Below, piece after piece: positions 1 through 5,082 of a DNA stretch of 5,082 nucleotides. This stretch comes from Opitutales bacterium (lineage in GTDB: Bacteria > Verrucomicrobiota > Verrucomicrobiia > Opitutales > UBA2987): assembly GCA_021772555.1 (NCBI GenBank), contig JAJFLT010000168.1, positions 1 to 5,082 on the forward strand, written 5' to 3'. The notes beneath the pieces were generated by a model. The model saw only the letters and a program-made list of their open reading frames with translations. It was not told where the DNA came from and did not search any database. How positions within the stretch are numbered: the stretch's first letter is position 1; every line of letters begins with the position of its first letter. The translations under genes and the position numbers were made by a program.

Positions 1-1
1 C

Positions 2-79
2 GTTCCGTGGGCCGCCGCCTGGCTACCGATTGGGGCCATGGTCCTTTTGGCCCTCTGGCTTCACCGAAAGAATCTTTAA
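2..79 (+). CDS. C-terminal end of a membrane protein, probably LptF/LptG-family permease (partial)
   Basis: The window opens inside a reading frame with no start; 25 codons remain before a TAA at 77-79. The visible tail contains AAWLPIGAMVLLALWLHRK: a hydrophobic segment led by a Trp/Pro-containing stretch and closed by a few basic residues. LptF and LptG, the inner-membrane permeases of the lipopolysaccharide export ABC transporter, commonly end in just this way, with an AAWLPN-like motif before the last transmembrane helix and a short basic tail. The match is by memory and over a short stretch, so any other polytopic membrane protein remains possible. The gene is on the same strand as the methyltransferase that starts 37 bp downstream, and the two could be co-transcribed. 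Confidence 0.5.
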   Translation, partial: VPWAAAWLPIGAMVLLALWLHRKNL

Positions 80-116
80 ATCTTGGCAGGGCCACATTTA
101 ACTATAAAACCATTTG

Positions 117-1277
117 ATGAAAAATACTTCCCAAATTACGCTCAAAAGCGGTCGGCGCCAGCGAATATGGCAAGGACACCCCTGGGTGTTCGCCGGTGAA
201 GTTCGCTCCCAACCCAACCCAGAATTCAACGGTCAATCCGTGGTTTTGAAAGATGAGCGGGGCCGGTTTCTGGGAGTCGGCGTTTACAATAGCAAATCCC
301 AAATCGTGTGGCGTCGGTTCAGCCGCGATGCGCGGGCCGTTTTTGATCAAGCATTTCTGGAAAGAACTATTAAAAAGGCGGTCAGTCGCCGACCGGATGG
401 CTCCTTTCGCCGTCTTTTATGGTCGGAGGCCGACGACCTGCCCGGGTTGATTGTGGACCAATTCGATAGCGTTTTGGTGGTTCAGGCCGTTACCCTGGCA
501 GTGGACCAGCGGTTGCCGGCGATTAGTGAAATTTTACAAGACCTCTTGCAGCCCGAAGTGATACTGTTCCGCAACGATGCTCCCTCCCGCCAACACGAAG
601 GTCTTTCCCTGGAAGTGAGAACGGCCGATGGCCGCGCTTTTCCACCGAAGTGGTTTGCCATCGACGGCATGGAGTACTTCCTCGATTTGCAAAAGGGGCA
701 CAAAACCGGTTTTTATCTGGACCAGAGGGAAGAGCACGCAAGAGTGGCCGCTTTCGCCAAGGGGCACAATGTCCTCGATGGTTTTAGCAACCAGGGGTCC
801 TTCGCCTTGCATTGCGCGCGGGCCGGGGCGACCTCCGTCACGGCGGTGGAAATATCGGAGGAATGTGTTGCCCTGGCCGGAAAAAACGCCGCTCGGAACC
901 GACTCAAGGTGAAATTTGTGCAGGAAAACTTGTTCGACTATTTCACCGCTCATCGCAAAGAAAAATACGGGCTCATCATCCTCGACCCGCCCTCTTTCGC
1001 GCGCAACCGCAAGGCGGTGGACGGCGCCCTGCGCGGATACAAGGAAATCAACCTGCGGGCCTTGCGCATGCTCGAACCGGGCGGGATATTGGCCACCTAT
1101 TCCTGTTCCCTCCATGTTGACCGGGCTTTGTTTATAGAGGTTTTGCGCCAGGCGGCGGCGGATTCCGGCCGCCGGGTGGAGGTCATCGCCCAGACCGGCC
1201 AGCCGATCGACCACCCGGTGTTGTTGACCATGCCGGAGAGCGAATACCTGAAAGGATGTTACCTGCGAGCCGACTGA
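117..1277 (+). CDS. rlmI: RlmI-type class I SAM-dependent 23S rRNA (cytosine-C5) methyltransferase
   Basis: Predicted cytosolic enzyme that moves a methyl group from S-adenosylmethionine to C5 of a 23S rRNA cytosine; E. coli RlmI (YccW) modifies C1962. The 386 residues compare with about 396 in E. coli. An N-terminal PUA-like RNA-binding domain covers roughly residues 5-75 (SGRRQRIWQGHPWVFAGEV). The linker has ADDLPGLIVDQF (105-116) and the family motif KTGFYLDQRE (196-205). SAM motif I is VLDGFSNQG (219-227), with acidic E245 ending strand 2. LDPPSF (289-294) is motif IV. YSCS (328-331) carries the probable nucleophile C330. The tail DHPVLLTMPESEYLKG matches RlmI closely. I chose ATG at 117; a TTG directly before it (114) would add one residue. 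No Shine-Dalgarno sequence lies at normal distance; the nearest purine-rich stretch (GGCAGGG) is about 25 bases away. The family is certain; the exact target base is inferred. Confidence 0.9.
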   Translation: MKNTSQITLKSGRRQRIWQGHPWVFAGEVRSQPNPEFNGQSVVLKDERGRFLGVGVYNSKSQIVWRRFSRDARAVFDQAFLERTIKKAVSRRPDGSFRRLLWSEADDLPGLIVDQFDSVLVVQAVTLAVDQRLPAISEILQDLLQPEVILFRNDAPSRQHEGLSLEVRTADGRAFPPKWFAIDGMEYFLDLQKGHKTGFYLDQREEHARVAAFAKGHNVLDGFSNQGSFALHCARAGATSVTAVEISEECVALAGKNAARNRLKVKFVQENLFDYFTAHRKEKYGLIILDPPSFARNRKAVDGALRGYKEINLRALRMLEPGGILATYSCSLHVDRALFIEVLRQAAADSGRRVEVIAQTGQPIDHPVLLTMPESEYLKGCYLRAD

Positions 1278-1309
1278 TTTTAAGTCGGCGGGAATAAAAA
1301 ACTTTCCCG
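1269..1309. repeat. Two abutting inverted repeats between the methyltransferase and transferase genes
   Basis: The first is a perfect 7-bp stem, GCCGACT (1269-1275) and AGTCGGC (1283-1289), with a 7-base loop; its left arm includes the first base of the methyltransferase stop codon. The second is a perfect 6-bp stem, CGGGAA (1289-1294) and TTCCCG (1304-1309), with a 9-base A-rich loop. They share base 1289. Neither is followed by a run of T on the plus strand, so this is not a canonical intrinsic terminator. It could slow transcription, protect an mRNA end, or be chance. The rest of the gap (1310-1350) shows nothing clear. Confidence 0.4.
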
Positions 1310-1350
1310 TTGATCTCTGTTTATGAACGATTTGCGATAAATCCTCGAAA

Positions 1351-1974
1351 ATGCCGAAACCGAGAATACTCTTTATCCTCAAGGCGCCCATTGTCGGACG
1401 CGTGAAAACCCGCCTGGCCGAAGATATCGGTGAAGTGCGTGCCCTGGCCGCATATCGTGCCATGGTCGAATACCTCTTTGACAATTTGGCGACCCATTGG
1501 CCGTTCGAGATACACTACACTCCAACCGAAGATGAGGACCTCATGCACTCCTGGCTGGGTCCGGATCATCCTTATTTTCCCCAGCCGGACGGCGATCTGG
1601 GATGCCGCATGGCAAGCGCCGCCGAAAACGCTTTTGGGCGAGGGGCCGAAGCGGTCATCCTTCTGGGCGGCGACTGCCCCTATGTCACGCCGGACTTGAT
1701 CCGTATGGCCGCCGGGCAACTCGAAAAGCACGAGGCGGTCATCGGACCGGCCGTGGATGGCGGTTATTACCTGCTGGGATTGAACCGGCCGCAACCAAGA
1801 CTATTTGAAGGCATCGCCTGGAGCACCGAATCCGTTTTTTCCGCTACCCTGGAGCGCATCAAGGAGGTCGGCTTGACGGTAAATATTTTGCCCACCCTGG
1901 AAGACGTGGATGACTTGCAAAGCCTGACCCGGGCAGAAACCTATATGGGCAAACCCATCGCCGTGGCGGAGTAG
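1351..1974 (+). CDS. DUF2064 / TIGR04282-family GT-A-fold transferase
   Basis: The 207-residue protein belongs to the DUF2064 family, named in TIGRFAMs as rSAM/selenodomain-associated transferase 1. The family has a nucleotide-sugar-transferase-like (GT-A) fold; its donor and acceptor are not established. The N-terminus KAPIVGRVKTRLAEDIG (11-27) is the characteristic nucleotide-binding-like loop with the KTRL motif. GGDCPYV (106-112) holds the DxD-like acidic position. GPAVDGGYYLLGL (132-144) is the family signature, followed by W157-S-T-E and a C-terminal DVDD (185-188). Length and motifs look complete. ATG at 1351 is the first usable start, because an in-frame TGA lies at 1324-1326; no Shine-Dalgarno sequence is visible. 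The gene follows the methyltransferase by 73 bp on the same strand and converges on the toxin gene with 30 bp between the stops. No radical-SAM or selenoprotein partner is visible here. Confidence 0.85.
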   Translation: MPKPRILFILKAPIVGRVKTRLAEDIGEVRALAAYRAMVEYLFDNLATHWPFEIHYTPTEDEDLMHSWLGPDHPYFPQPDGDLGCRMASAAENAFGRGAEAVILLGGDCPYVTPDLIRMAAGQLEKHEAVIGPAVDGGYYLLGLNRPQPRLFEGIAWSTESVFSATLERIKEVGLTVNILPTLEDVDDLQSLTRAETYMGKPIAVAE

Positions 1975-2004
1975 GGCGGCAGAACCCCTCTTCATCACCA
2001 AGAG

Positions 2005-2259
2005 TTAGTAGTGGTAACGGAGTTGGACGACATAGAGGCGGTCTCCATCCACCCGGTAAACAATCCTGTGCTCCTCGTCGATTCGCCGTGACCAGTAACC
2101 GGATAAGGCATGTTTGAGCGGTTCGGGTTTGCCGATCCCCTCATTCGGTTCTCTCGCAATCGCTTTGATCAACCGGTTGATGCGGCACAAGGTGGGCCGG
2201 TCGGTTTTTTGCCAGTGTAGGTAATCCTCCCAGGATTGCTCAGAAAAGATGATTTTCAC
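2005..2259 (-). CDS. yoeB: YoeB-family type II toxin, ribosome-dependent mRNA endoribonuclease
   Basis: This 84-residue RelE/ParE-superfamily toxin has exactly the length of E. coli YoeB. Family members bind the ribosomal A site and cut mRNA, stopping translation until the antitoxin neutralises them. The sequence shows FSEQSWEDYLHWQ (5-17), GKPEPLKH (43-50), SGYWSRRI (53-60), EEHRIVY (62-68) and the end RYHY (81-84). The YoeB active-site residues E46, R65, H83 and Y84 all fall at the same numbers, so the toxin should be active. I chose a GTG start at 2259: it gives the family N-terminus, lies one base after the antitoxin TGA, and has AGG (2264-2266) four bases upstream. The frame stays open to a start at 2379, but that extension lies inside the antitoxin gene and has no family match. 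Overlapping signals suggest translation coupled to the antitoxin. The gene ends tail-to-tail with the DUF2064 gene. Confidence 0.93.
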   Translation of the reverse strand: MKIIFSEQSWEDYLHWQKTDRPTLCRINRLIKAIAREPNEGIGKPEPLKHALSGYWSRRIDEEHRIVYRVDGDRLYVVQLRYHY

Positions 2260-2260
2260 C

Positions 2261-2512
2261 TCACCTGGCCAATTCTTTTTCCATACCCTTGCCCGATTCG
2301 AGTTGATGAATCGACTCCAGAAGCCTTCGGGCGTTTTTCGGGCTGCGCAGCAGGTAGGCGGTTTCCTCGAGGGATTCAAAATCCTCCAAGGCTATCATCA
2401 CGACCGATTTATCATTCTTCTTGGTAATGATCACCGGGTCGCGATCCTCGCACACCCGATCTATCGTCCGGGCCAGATTCTCCCTCGCCGAAGTGTAAGT
2501 AATTGCTTTCAT
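2261..2512 (-). CDS. yefM: YefM-family antitoxin (Phd/YefM), partner of YoeB
   Basis: At 83 residues this matches E. coli YefM in length. YefM proteins bind YoeB through a flexible C-terminal half and bind their own promoter through the N-terminal Phd/YefM fold. Visible are ITYTSARENLARTIDRVCED (4-23), the strand PVIITKKNDKSVVMIALEDF (26-45), and the highly conserved SLEETAYLLRSPKNARRL (47-64) ending in SGKGMEKE (73-80), close to the E. coli protein. I chose ATG at 2512 because it gives the family N-terminus MKAITYT. A longer frame from TTG at 2548 would begin within the -35 box and add 12 unrelated residues. Only a weak GGA lies just before the ATG, and the predicted transcript leader is very short. 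The toxin follows after one base, so both are made from one mRNA. Close likeness to proteobacterial plasmid and chromosomal YefM suggests horizontal spread of the cassette, but this is inference. Confidence 0.93.
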   Translation of the reverse strand: MKAITYTSARENLARTIDRVCEDRDPVIITKKNDKSVVMIALEDFESLEETAYLLRSPKNARRLLESIHQLESGKGMEKELAR

Positions 2513-2515
2513 TTC

Positions 2516-2533
2516 CGTACAGAATACTGTACG
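2516..2533. promoter_or_regulatory. Predicted YefM(-YoeB) operator palindrome
   Basis: CGTACAGAATACTGTACG is an inverted repeat with two perfect 7-bp arms and a 4-base centre. E. coli YefM recognises palindromes with a TGTACA core, and both arms here carry the GTACA/TGTAC part of it. The site covers the whole predicted -10 box and ends three bases before the antitoxin start codon, a standard place for toxin-antitoxin autorepression. Outer TTTCAT/ATGAAA arms (2507-2512 and 2534-2539), offset by a 3-base bulge, lengthen the symmetry; one outer arm includes the start codon. Confidence 0.65.
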
Positions 2534-2548
2534 ATGAAACCTTGTCAA
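2521..2548 (-). promoter_or_regulatory. Predicted sigma-70-type promoter of the yefM-yoeB operon
   Basis: Read on the minus strand, a perfect TTGACA (2543-2548) is followed by a 16-base spacer and TATTCT (2521-2526), which matches four of six positions of TATAAT. The predicted transcription start is near 2514, only about two bases before the antitoxin ATG at 2512. The mRNA may therefore be nearly leaderless, unless another -10 is used. The -10 lies inside the operator palindrome, so antitoxin binding would block RNA polymerase. Confidence 0.6.
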
Positions 2549-2578
2549 TGGTGATTCTCAATTGCTGTAGGTTTCATC
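2533..2578. repeat. 10-bp inverted repeat upstream of the toxin-antitoxin operon
   Basis: GATGAAACCT (2533-2542) and AGGTTTCATC (2569-2578) are perfect inverted copies separated by 26 bases, a span that includes the -35 box. The left arm abuts the operator palindrome. No GTAC core is present, so it is not obviously a second YefM site. It may be a regulator site, the edge of the inserted cassette, or chance in AT-rich intergenic DNA. Role unknown. Confidence 0.35.
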
Positions 2579-2627
2579 CTTTATGATGTGCAATAAAAAA
2601 AGTGGATATCAGTTCGAAAGGAACGGC

Positions 2628-4019
2628 TTAAGTCACCTTGTTGAGAAGGTTGAGGGCGGCCACCCGGTAGGCTTCGCCGAGGGTGGGAAAATTGAAGAGA
2701 TTTTCCACGAACACCTTCACTTCGAAGTCTCCCAGTAATGCCATTTCGCCGACATGAATCAGATCGTTGGCGCCATCCCCGACGATCTGCACACCGAGCA
2801 GCTTTTCCCCCTTGGAGTCGCTGACAAGTTTCAGCAATCCGTCCGCAATGCCGGCAATTTGACCACGGGCGACCTCGTCGAATTTCGCACGTCCGACCAA
2901 AGCGCAACCGTATTTTTCCCGCGCCTGTTCCTCCGTCAACCCCACACTGGATAATTCGGGCACAGCGTAAATCCCCATGGGCACGATTTCAAAAGGATGG
3001 CCGATTTCGATGCCCAAGGCATGGCAGATGGCCCGTCTTCCCTGCTCCATGGAACAGGAAGCGAGGGCCGGGGGACCGATCACATCACCCACTGCGTAAA
3101 TATTTGGCAGGTTCGTCTGGTAGTTCTCATTTGTCAGTATTTGCCCGTAATTGTTCTGTTTAACACCAACCTTTTCCAGGTTCAGGCTTTCCGTATTGGC
3201 CAGGCGCCCCAATGCCACCAGCATCTTGTCAGAGCGAATCGTTTCGCCCGATTCAAGCCGGGTTACCACTTGGGAGACGCCATCCCATTCAACTGAGCCA
3301 ACGGTTTGGCCAGCCTTATACCTTCCCCCGTGGCGTTTGAAACTATGGACAAATTTTTCCGTGATCTCGGAATCGAGAAACATCAGGGGGCGCGGTGCCC
3401 GGTCGATCATGGTCACTTCGACGCCCAGCAGGGAAAATATGGAGGCGTATTCCGAGGCGATGACGCCGCCTCCCAAAACCGTGAGGGAGCGCGGCAGGTA
3501 GATCATGCGGAGGATCGAATCGCTATCGAGAATGTTTTCATGATCAACCGGTATATCGGGAGGAGTCCGCGGCCTCGAACCGGTGGCCAGGACGATAATT
3601 TTCGCCTGCAACCGGAGGATCGAGCCATCGATTTTCATGACCTGAACCTCATTCTTTGTCACCAGATTGGCCCGGCCGTGAAATAGATCGATGTTGTTTT
3701 CAGCGAGGTGGCCCCCGATAAATTCATGATGCGCGTTGGTCACCTGGTCGAGGCTTTGCATGAGGTTGGCGACCTCCAGATCTTCGCGCATTTTAAACTC
3801 AAAAATGCCAGCCCTTCTCTTCAGGCTGACGATTGTGAGGGCAGATTCACGCAGGGTCTTGCTCGGGATGGTGCCCTGATAGACGCAGGAGCCCCCGATT
3901 TTGCGGTCCCGCTCAACCACGGCCACACGCTTTCCTGCTTTAGCTCCCTGGACGGCCGCTTTTTGTCCGCCCGGACCACTGCCGATGACGACGATGTCGT
4001 AGGAATGGGCTGGATTCAT
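2628..4019 (-). CDS. sthA: Soluble (Si-specific) NAD(P)+ transhydrogenase, SthA type
   Basis: Cytosolic FAD flavoprotein, EC 1.6.1.1, predicted to move hydride between NADPH and NAD+ and so balance the two pools. It belongs to the dihydrolipoamide dehydrogenase-like disulfide reductase family and has 463 residues against 466 in E. coli. Domains in order: FAD-binding GSGPGG (13-18), ATGSRP (145-150), NAD(P)-binding GGGVIASEYA (183-192), second FAD contact GDVIGPPALAS (311-321), dimerisation domain from about 345. The redox-disulfide position reads GGSCVYQGTIPSK: C45 is kept but the second Cys is Thr (T50), as in SthA. The lipoamide dehydrogenase HPT is FPT (444-446), followed by GEAYRVAAL. Together these favour SthA over lipoamide dehydrogenase or mercuric reductase. 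D206 after strand 2 of the NAD(P) domain is an acidic residue where E. coli SthA has Asn. ATG at 4019 has GGAG two bases upstream and overlaps the HDOD stop by ATGA. The 115-bp gap to yefM has no clear terminator. Confidence 0.9.
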   Translation of the reverse strand: MNPAHSYDIVVIGSGPGGQKAAVQGAKAGKRVAVVERDRKIGGSCVYQGTIPSKTLRESALTIVSLKRRAGIFEFKMREDLEVANLMQSLDQVTNAHHEFIGGHLAENNIDLFHGRANLVTKNEVQVMKIDGSILRLQAKIIVLATGSRPRTPPDIPVDHENILDSDSILRMIYLPRSLTVLGGGVIASEYASIFSLLGVEVTMIDRAPRPLMFLDSEITEKFVHSFKRHGGRYKAGQTVGSVEWDGVSQVVTRLESGETIRSDKMLVALGRLANTESLNLEKVGVKQNNYGQILTNENYQTNLPNIYAVGDVIGPPALASCSMEQGRRAICHALGIEIGHPFEIVPMGIYAVPELSSVGLTEEQAREKYGCALVGRAKFDEVARGQIAGIADGLLKLVSDSKGEKLLGVQIVGDGANDLIHVGEMALLGDFEVKVFVENLFNFPTLGEAYRVAALNLLNKVT

Positions 4020-4912
4020 AACTCCAATGAGGAGACCAGGGACAGCACATCATCGCGTTTTTGCAGAAGCTGCTCGATATCGTCAGGGTAGAAGTTGAGT
4101 TCAGCGAAAACGGGATCCGCGACTAGTTCATCGTCCGAACATGCAGAGGGGTCCAGCGCCCGGATTGCCAGGCGATCTGCCAGGTAGGTCATGGCCGTCT
4201 CTTCGCGGAAAGCAGGCGCAAGGGCATAGTCCCGGTAGTGTTCGATGGATACGGTAACCTGACGGGGAAGCTTCCATTTAAGGGCTACTGCTACCCCCAC
4301 TTTACAGTGAAACCGATCCAGTAACTGCTGAATCGATGCCCAGTTCAAACTGAAATCCATGACGGCCTGAATTTCCGCAATCGTTTGCAGGACGACCGGT
4401 TTGCCGATGGCGTGCAGCAATCCGCACAAGAATTGGCCCTCCACATTACAGCGGTTGGCCAACGCGACTTCCTTGCCGTAGGCGGCCGAGGCGAGGGCGT
4501 GGCGCCAGAGGTTTTTAACCTCTTTTTCGAAAGCGGGAACCTGGAAAACAGCGCCCTGCATAGAAATGGCTATGGCAATGTCGCTCAATAACCGCATCCC
4601 GATCCGGGTTACCGCCTGTTTCAGCGATACGATGGTTTCAGAACCGCCGTAAGCCGGCGAGTTCGCTATTTTGAGGACATGTCCGGCCAGGGCCTGGTCT
4701 TTATGAATAAGCCCCGACAAATCCCCGATATCGGCATCGGGGTTATTGGTCAGAGTGAGGACCTGGCTGGCCACCTGGGGCAGAACGGGCAACGTGAACT
4801 CACCCGATTTAAAACGGTCGGCCAAAACCGCCAAACATGGCTTCAGGGCGCTCGATTTATTTTTAGCAGCGGTTTTTATGGTCAATTCCTGTCTTTTCGG
4901 GTATTGCAACAC
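4016..4912 (-). CDS. HDOD-domain protein (signalling output domain related to HD phosphohydrolases)
   Basis: HDOD proteins are thought to act in bacterial signalling and regulation; biochemical roles are mostly unknown. Counting from the first possible start (TTG, 4918), the domain begins near residue 36: FTLPVLPQVASQVL (41-54), LIHKDQALAGHVLKIANSPAYGG (70-92) and LKQAVTRIGMRLL (99-111). These are textbook HDOD motifs. The metal site is degenerate: LWRH keeps H140 and LLHAIGKPV keeps H169, but the aspartate of the HD pair is alanine (A170), so hydrolase activity is unlikely. No receiver, GGDEF, EAL or transmembrane part is present; residues 1-35 are basic and low in motif content. I prefer GTG at 4912, because AGGA (4920-4923) lies seven bases before it but only one base before the TTG at 4918. 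An in-frame TAG lies further upstream. The stop overlaps sthA by ATGA, so the two proteins are probably made together. Confidence 0.85.
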   Translation of the reverse strand: MLQYPKRQELTIKTAAKNKSSALKPCLAVLADRFKSGEFTLPVLPQVASQVLTLTNNPDADIGDLSGLIHKDQALAGHVLKIANSPAYGGSETIVSLKQAVTRIGMRLLSDIAIAISMQGAVFQVPAFEKEVKNLWRHALASAAYGKEVALANRCNVEGQFLCGLLHAIGKPVVLQTIAEIQAVMDFSLNWASIQQLLDRFHCKVGVAVALKWKLPRQVTVSIEHYRDYALAPAFREETAMTYLADRLAIRALDPSACSDDELVADPVFAELNFYPDDIEQLLQKRDDVLSLVSSLEL

Positions 4913-4919
4913 TTCCAAA

Positions 4920-4950
4920 TCCTGAATGCGATGAGGACATAACTATTATC
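4920..4950 (-). promoter_or_regulatory. Candidate -10 box and ribosome binding site of the HDOD-sthA unit
   Basis: On the minus strand GATAAT (4945-4950) matches five of six positions of TATAAT. The -35 region is poor: the best hexamer at a 16-base spacer is TTAATT. AGGA (4920-4923) is a Shine-Dalgarno match seven bases before the GTG at 4912 and is the reason for choosing that start. If the -10 is real, the leader would be about 25 bases. A weak -35 would suit an activated promoter, but that is inference. Confidence 0.35.
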
Positions 4951-4956
4951 GCCCTT

Positions 4957-4975
4957 TTAATCAGGAAATTAATCA
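4957..4975. repeat. Direct repeat TTAATCA x2 upstream of the HDOD gene
   Basis: Two identical 7-bp copies, TTAATCA at 4957-4963 and 4969-4975, begin 12 bp apart, a little over one helical turn. They lie just upstream of the candidate -10, over the poor -35 region, where an activator often binds. The region is AT-rich, so chance is possible. Confidence 0.3.
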
Positions 4976-5016
4976 TTGAAATTCGAAAGAAGTGTTAAAT
5001 CCATCGAACCTGGTCG

Positions 5017-5034
5017 AAAACCCTGCAGGGTTTT
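5017..5034. repeat. Perfect 18-bp palindrome, possible bidirectional terminator
   Basis: AAAACCCTGCAGGGTTTT reads the same on both strands. As RNA it folds into a 7-bp stem with a TGCA loop, flanked by A on one side and ending in four U on the other, in either direction. That resembles a weak bidirectional intrinsic terminator, for example for a gene just beyond the right edge. With only three GC pairs and no further U run, a protein-binding palindrome or dispersed repeat is equally possible. Confidence 0.4.
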
Positions 5035-5051
5035 GTCCAAACCATGGACAA
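5033..5051. repeat. 7-bp inverted repeat adjoining the palindrome
   Basis: TTGTCCA (5033-5039) and TGGACAA (5045-5051) form a perfect stem with a 5-base loop. It shares two bases with the palindrome at 5017-5034, so the two hairpins partly compete. In the remainder of the right-hand gap (4976-5016 and 5052-5082) I see no gene or clear signal. Confidence 0.35.
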
Positions 5052-5082
5052 TCCGGAAATCTGATCTGGCCGACTGCTACTA

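Noticed and set aside
83..108. Possible promoter (TTGGCA at 83-88, TATAAA at 103-108) before the methyltransferase
   Set aside because: Each box is good alone, but the spacer is only 14 bases and transcription would begin about at the start codon; not supportable without mapping.
534..1484. Long (316-codon) open frame on the minus strand opposite the rRNA methyltransferase gene
   Set aside because: It runs antisense to a gene with clear family motifs, has no recognisable domain, and arises from the GC-rich codon pattern of the plus-strand gene.
1988..2004. CTCTT/AAGAG inverted repeat between the convergent transferase and toxin stops
   Set aside because: A 5-bp AT-leaning stem with a 7-base loop and no T run is too weak to call a terminator.
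2260..2379. Longer 124-residue version of the toxin starting at 2379
   Set aside because: The extra 40 residues lie inside the antitoxin coding sequence in another frame and match nothing; the GTG at 2259 gives the exact YoeB N-terminus and length.
2249..2554. 101-codon plus-strand open frame over the antitoxin gene
   Set aside because: It lies opposite a clear YefM gene, crosses the operator and promoter, and has no family features.
2591..2626. Possible intrinsic terminator after sthA (minus-strand T run at 2594-2600)
   Set aside because: The T run is real, but the only stem before it is 4 bp (GTTC/GAAC) and lies about ten bases away, too weak and distant for a confident call.
4970..5076. 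Short minus-strand open frame (about 36 codons) at the right edge
   Set aside because: It is bounded by stops, runs through the palindromes, has no ribosome binding site or recognisable sequence, and similar short frames occur in the other phases.

Overview
The window looks like ordinary chromosome from a Gram-negative bacterium of moderately high GC. A Desulfobacterota/deltaproteobacterial relative is my best guess. It rests on the mix of an Lpt-type inner-membrane permease end, a DUF2064 transferase, an HDOD protein and an SthA-type transhydrogenase; no rRNA or other phylogenetic marker is present, so this is inference.

Left part, plus strand. The window opens in the last 25 codons of a membrane protein whose C-terminus resembles LptF/LptG permeases. 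It is followed by a complete RlmI-type 23S rRNA cytosine-C5 methyltransferase (117-1277). After a 73-bp gap holding two abutting inverted repeats comes a DUF2064/TIGR04282 GT-A-fold transferase (1351-1974).

Centre, minus strand. A complete YefM-YoeB type II toxin-antitoxin cassette (antitoxin 2261-2512, toxin 2005-2259) sits tail-to-tail with the transferase gene. The toxin starts at GTG one base after the antitoxin stop and keeps all recognised YoeB active-site residues. An 18-bp palindrome with GTAC cores covers the predicted -10 box, a classic autoregulated layout.

Right part, minus strand. An HDOD-domain protein (about 4016-4912) and a soluble pyridine nucleotide transhydrogenase, sthA (2628-4019), overlap by ATGA and look like one two-gene unit read leftward. 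Its upstream region (4919-5082) holds a candidate -10 box, a short direct repeat and two adjoining perfect palindromes, but no gene I can support.

I found no tRNA, rRNA, CRISPR array, insertion sequence or phage gene. I do not see a clearly new biological system. The most useful leads are the HDOD-sthA coupling, the very short predicted leader of the toxin-antitoxin mRNA, and the palindromes at the right edge.
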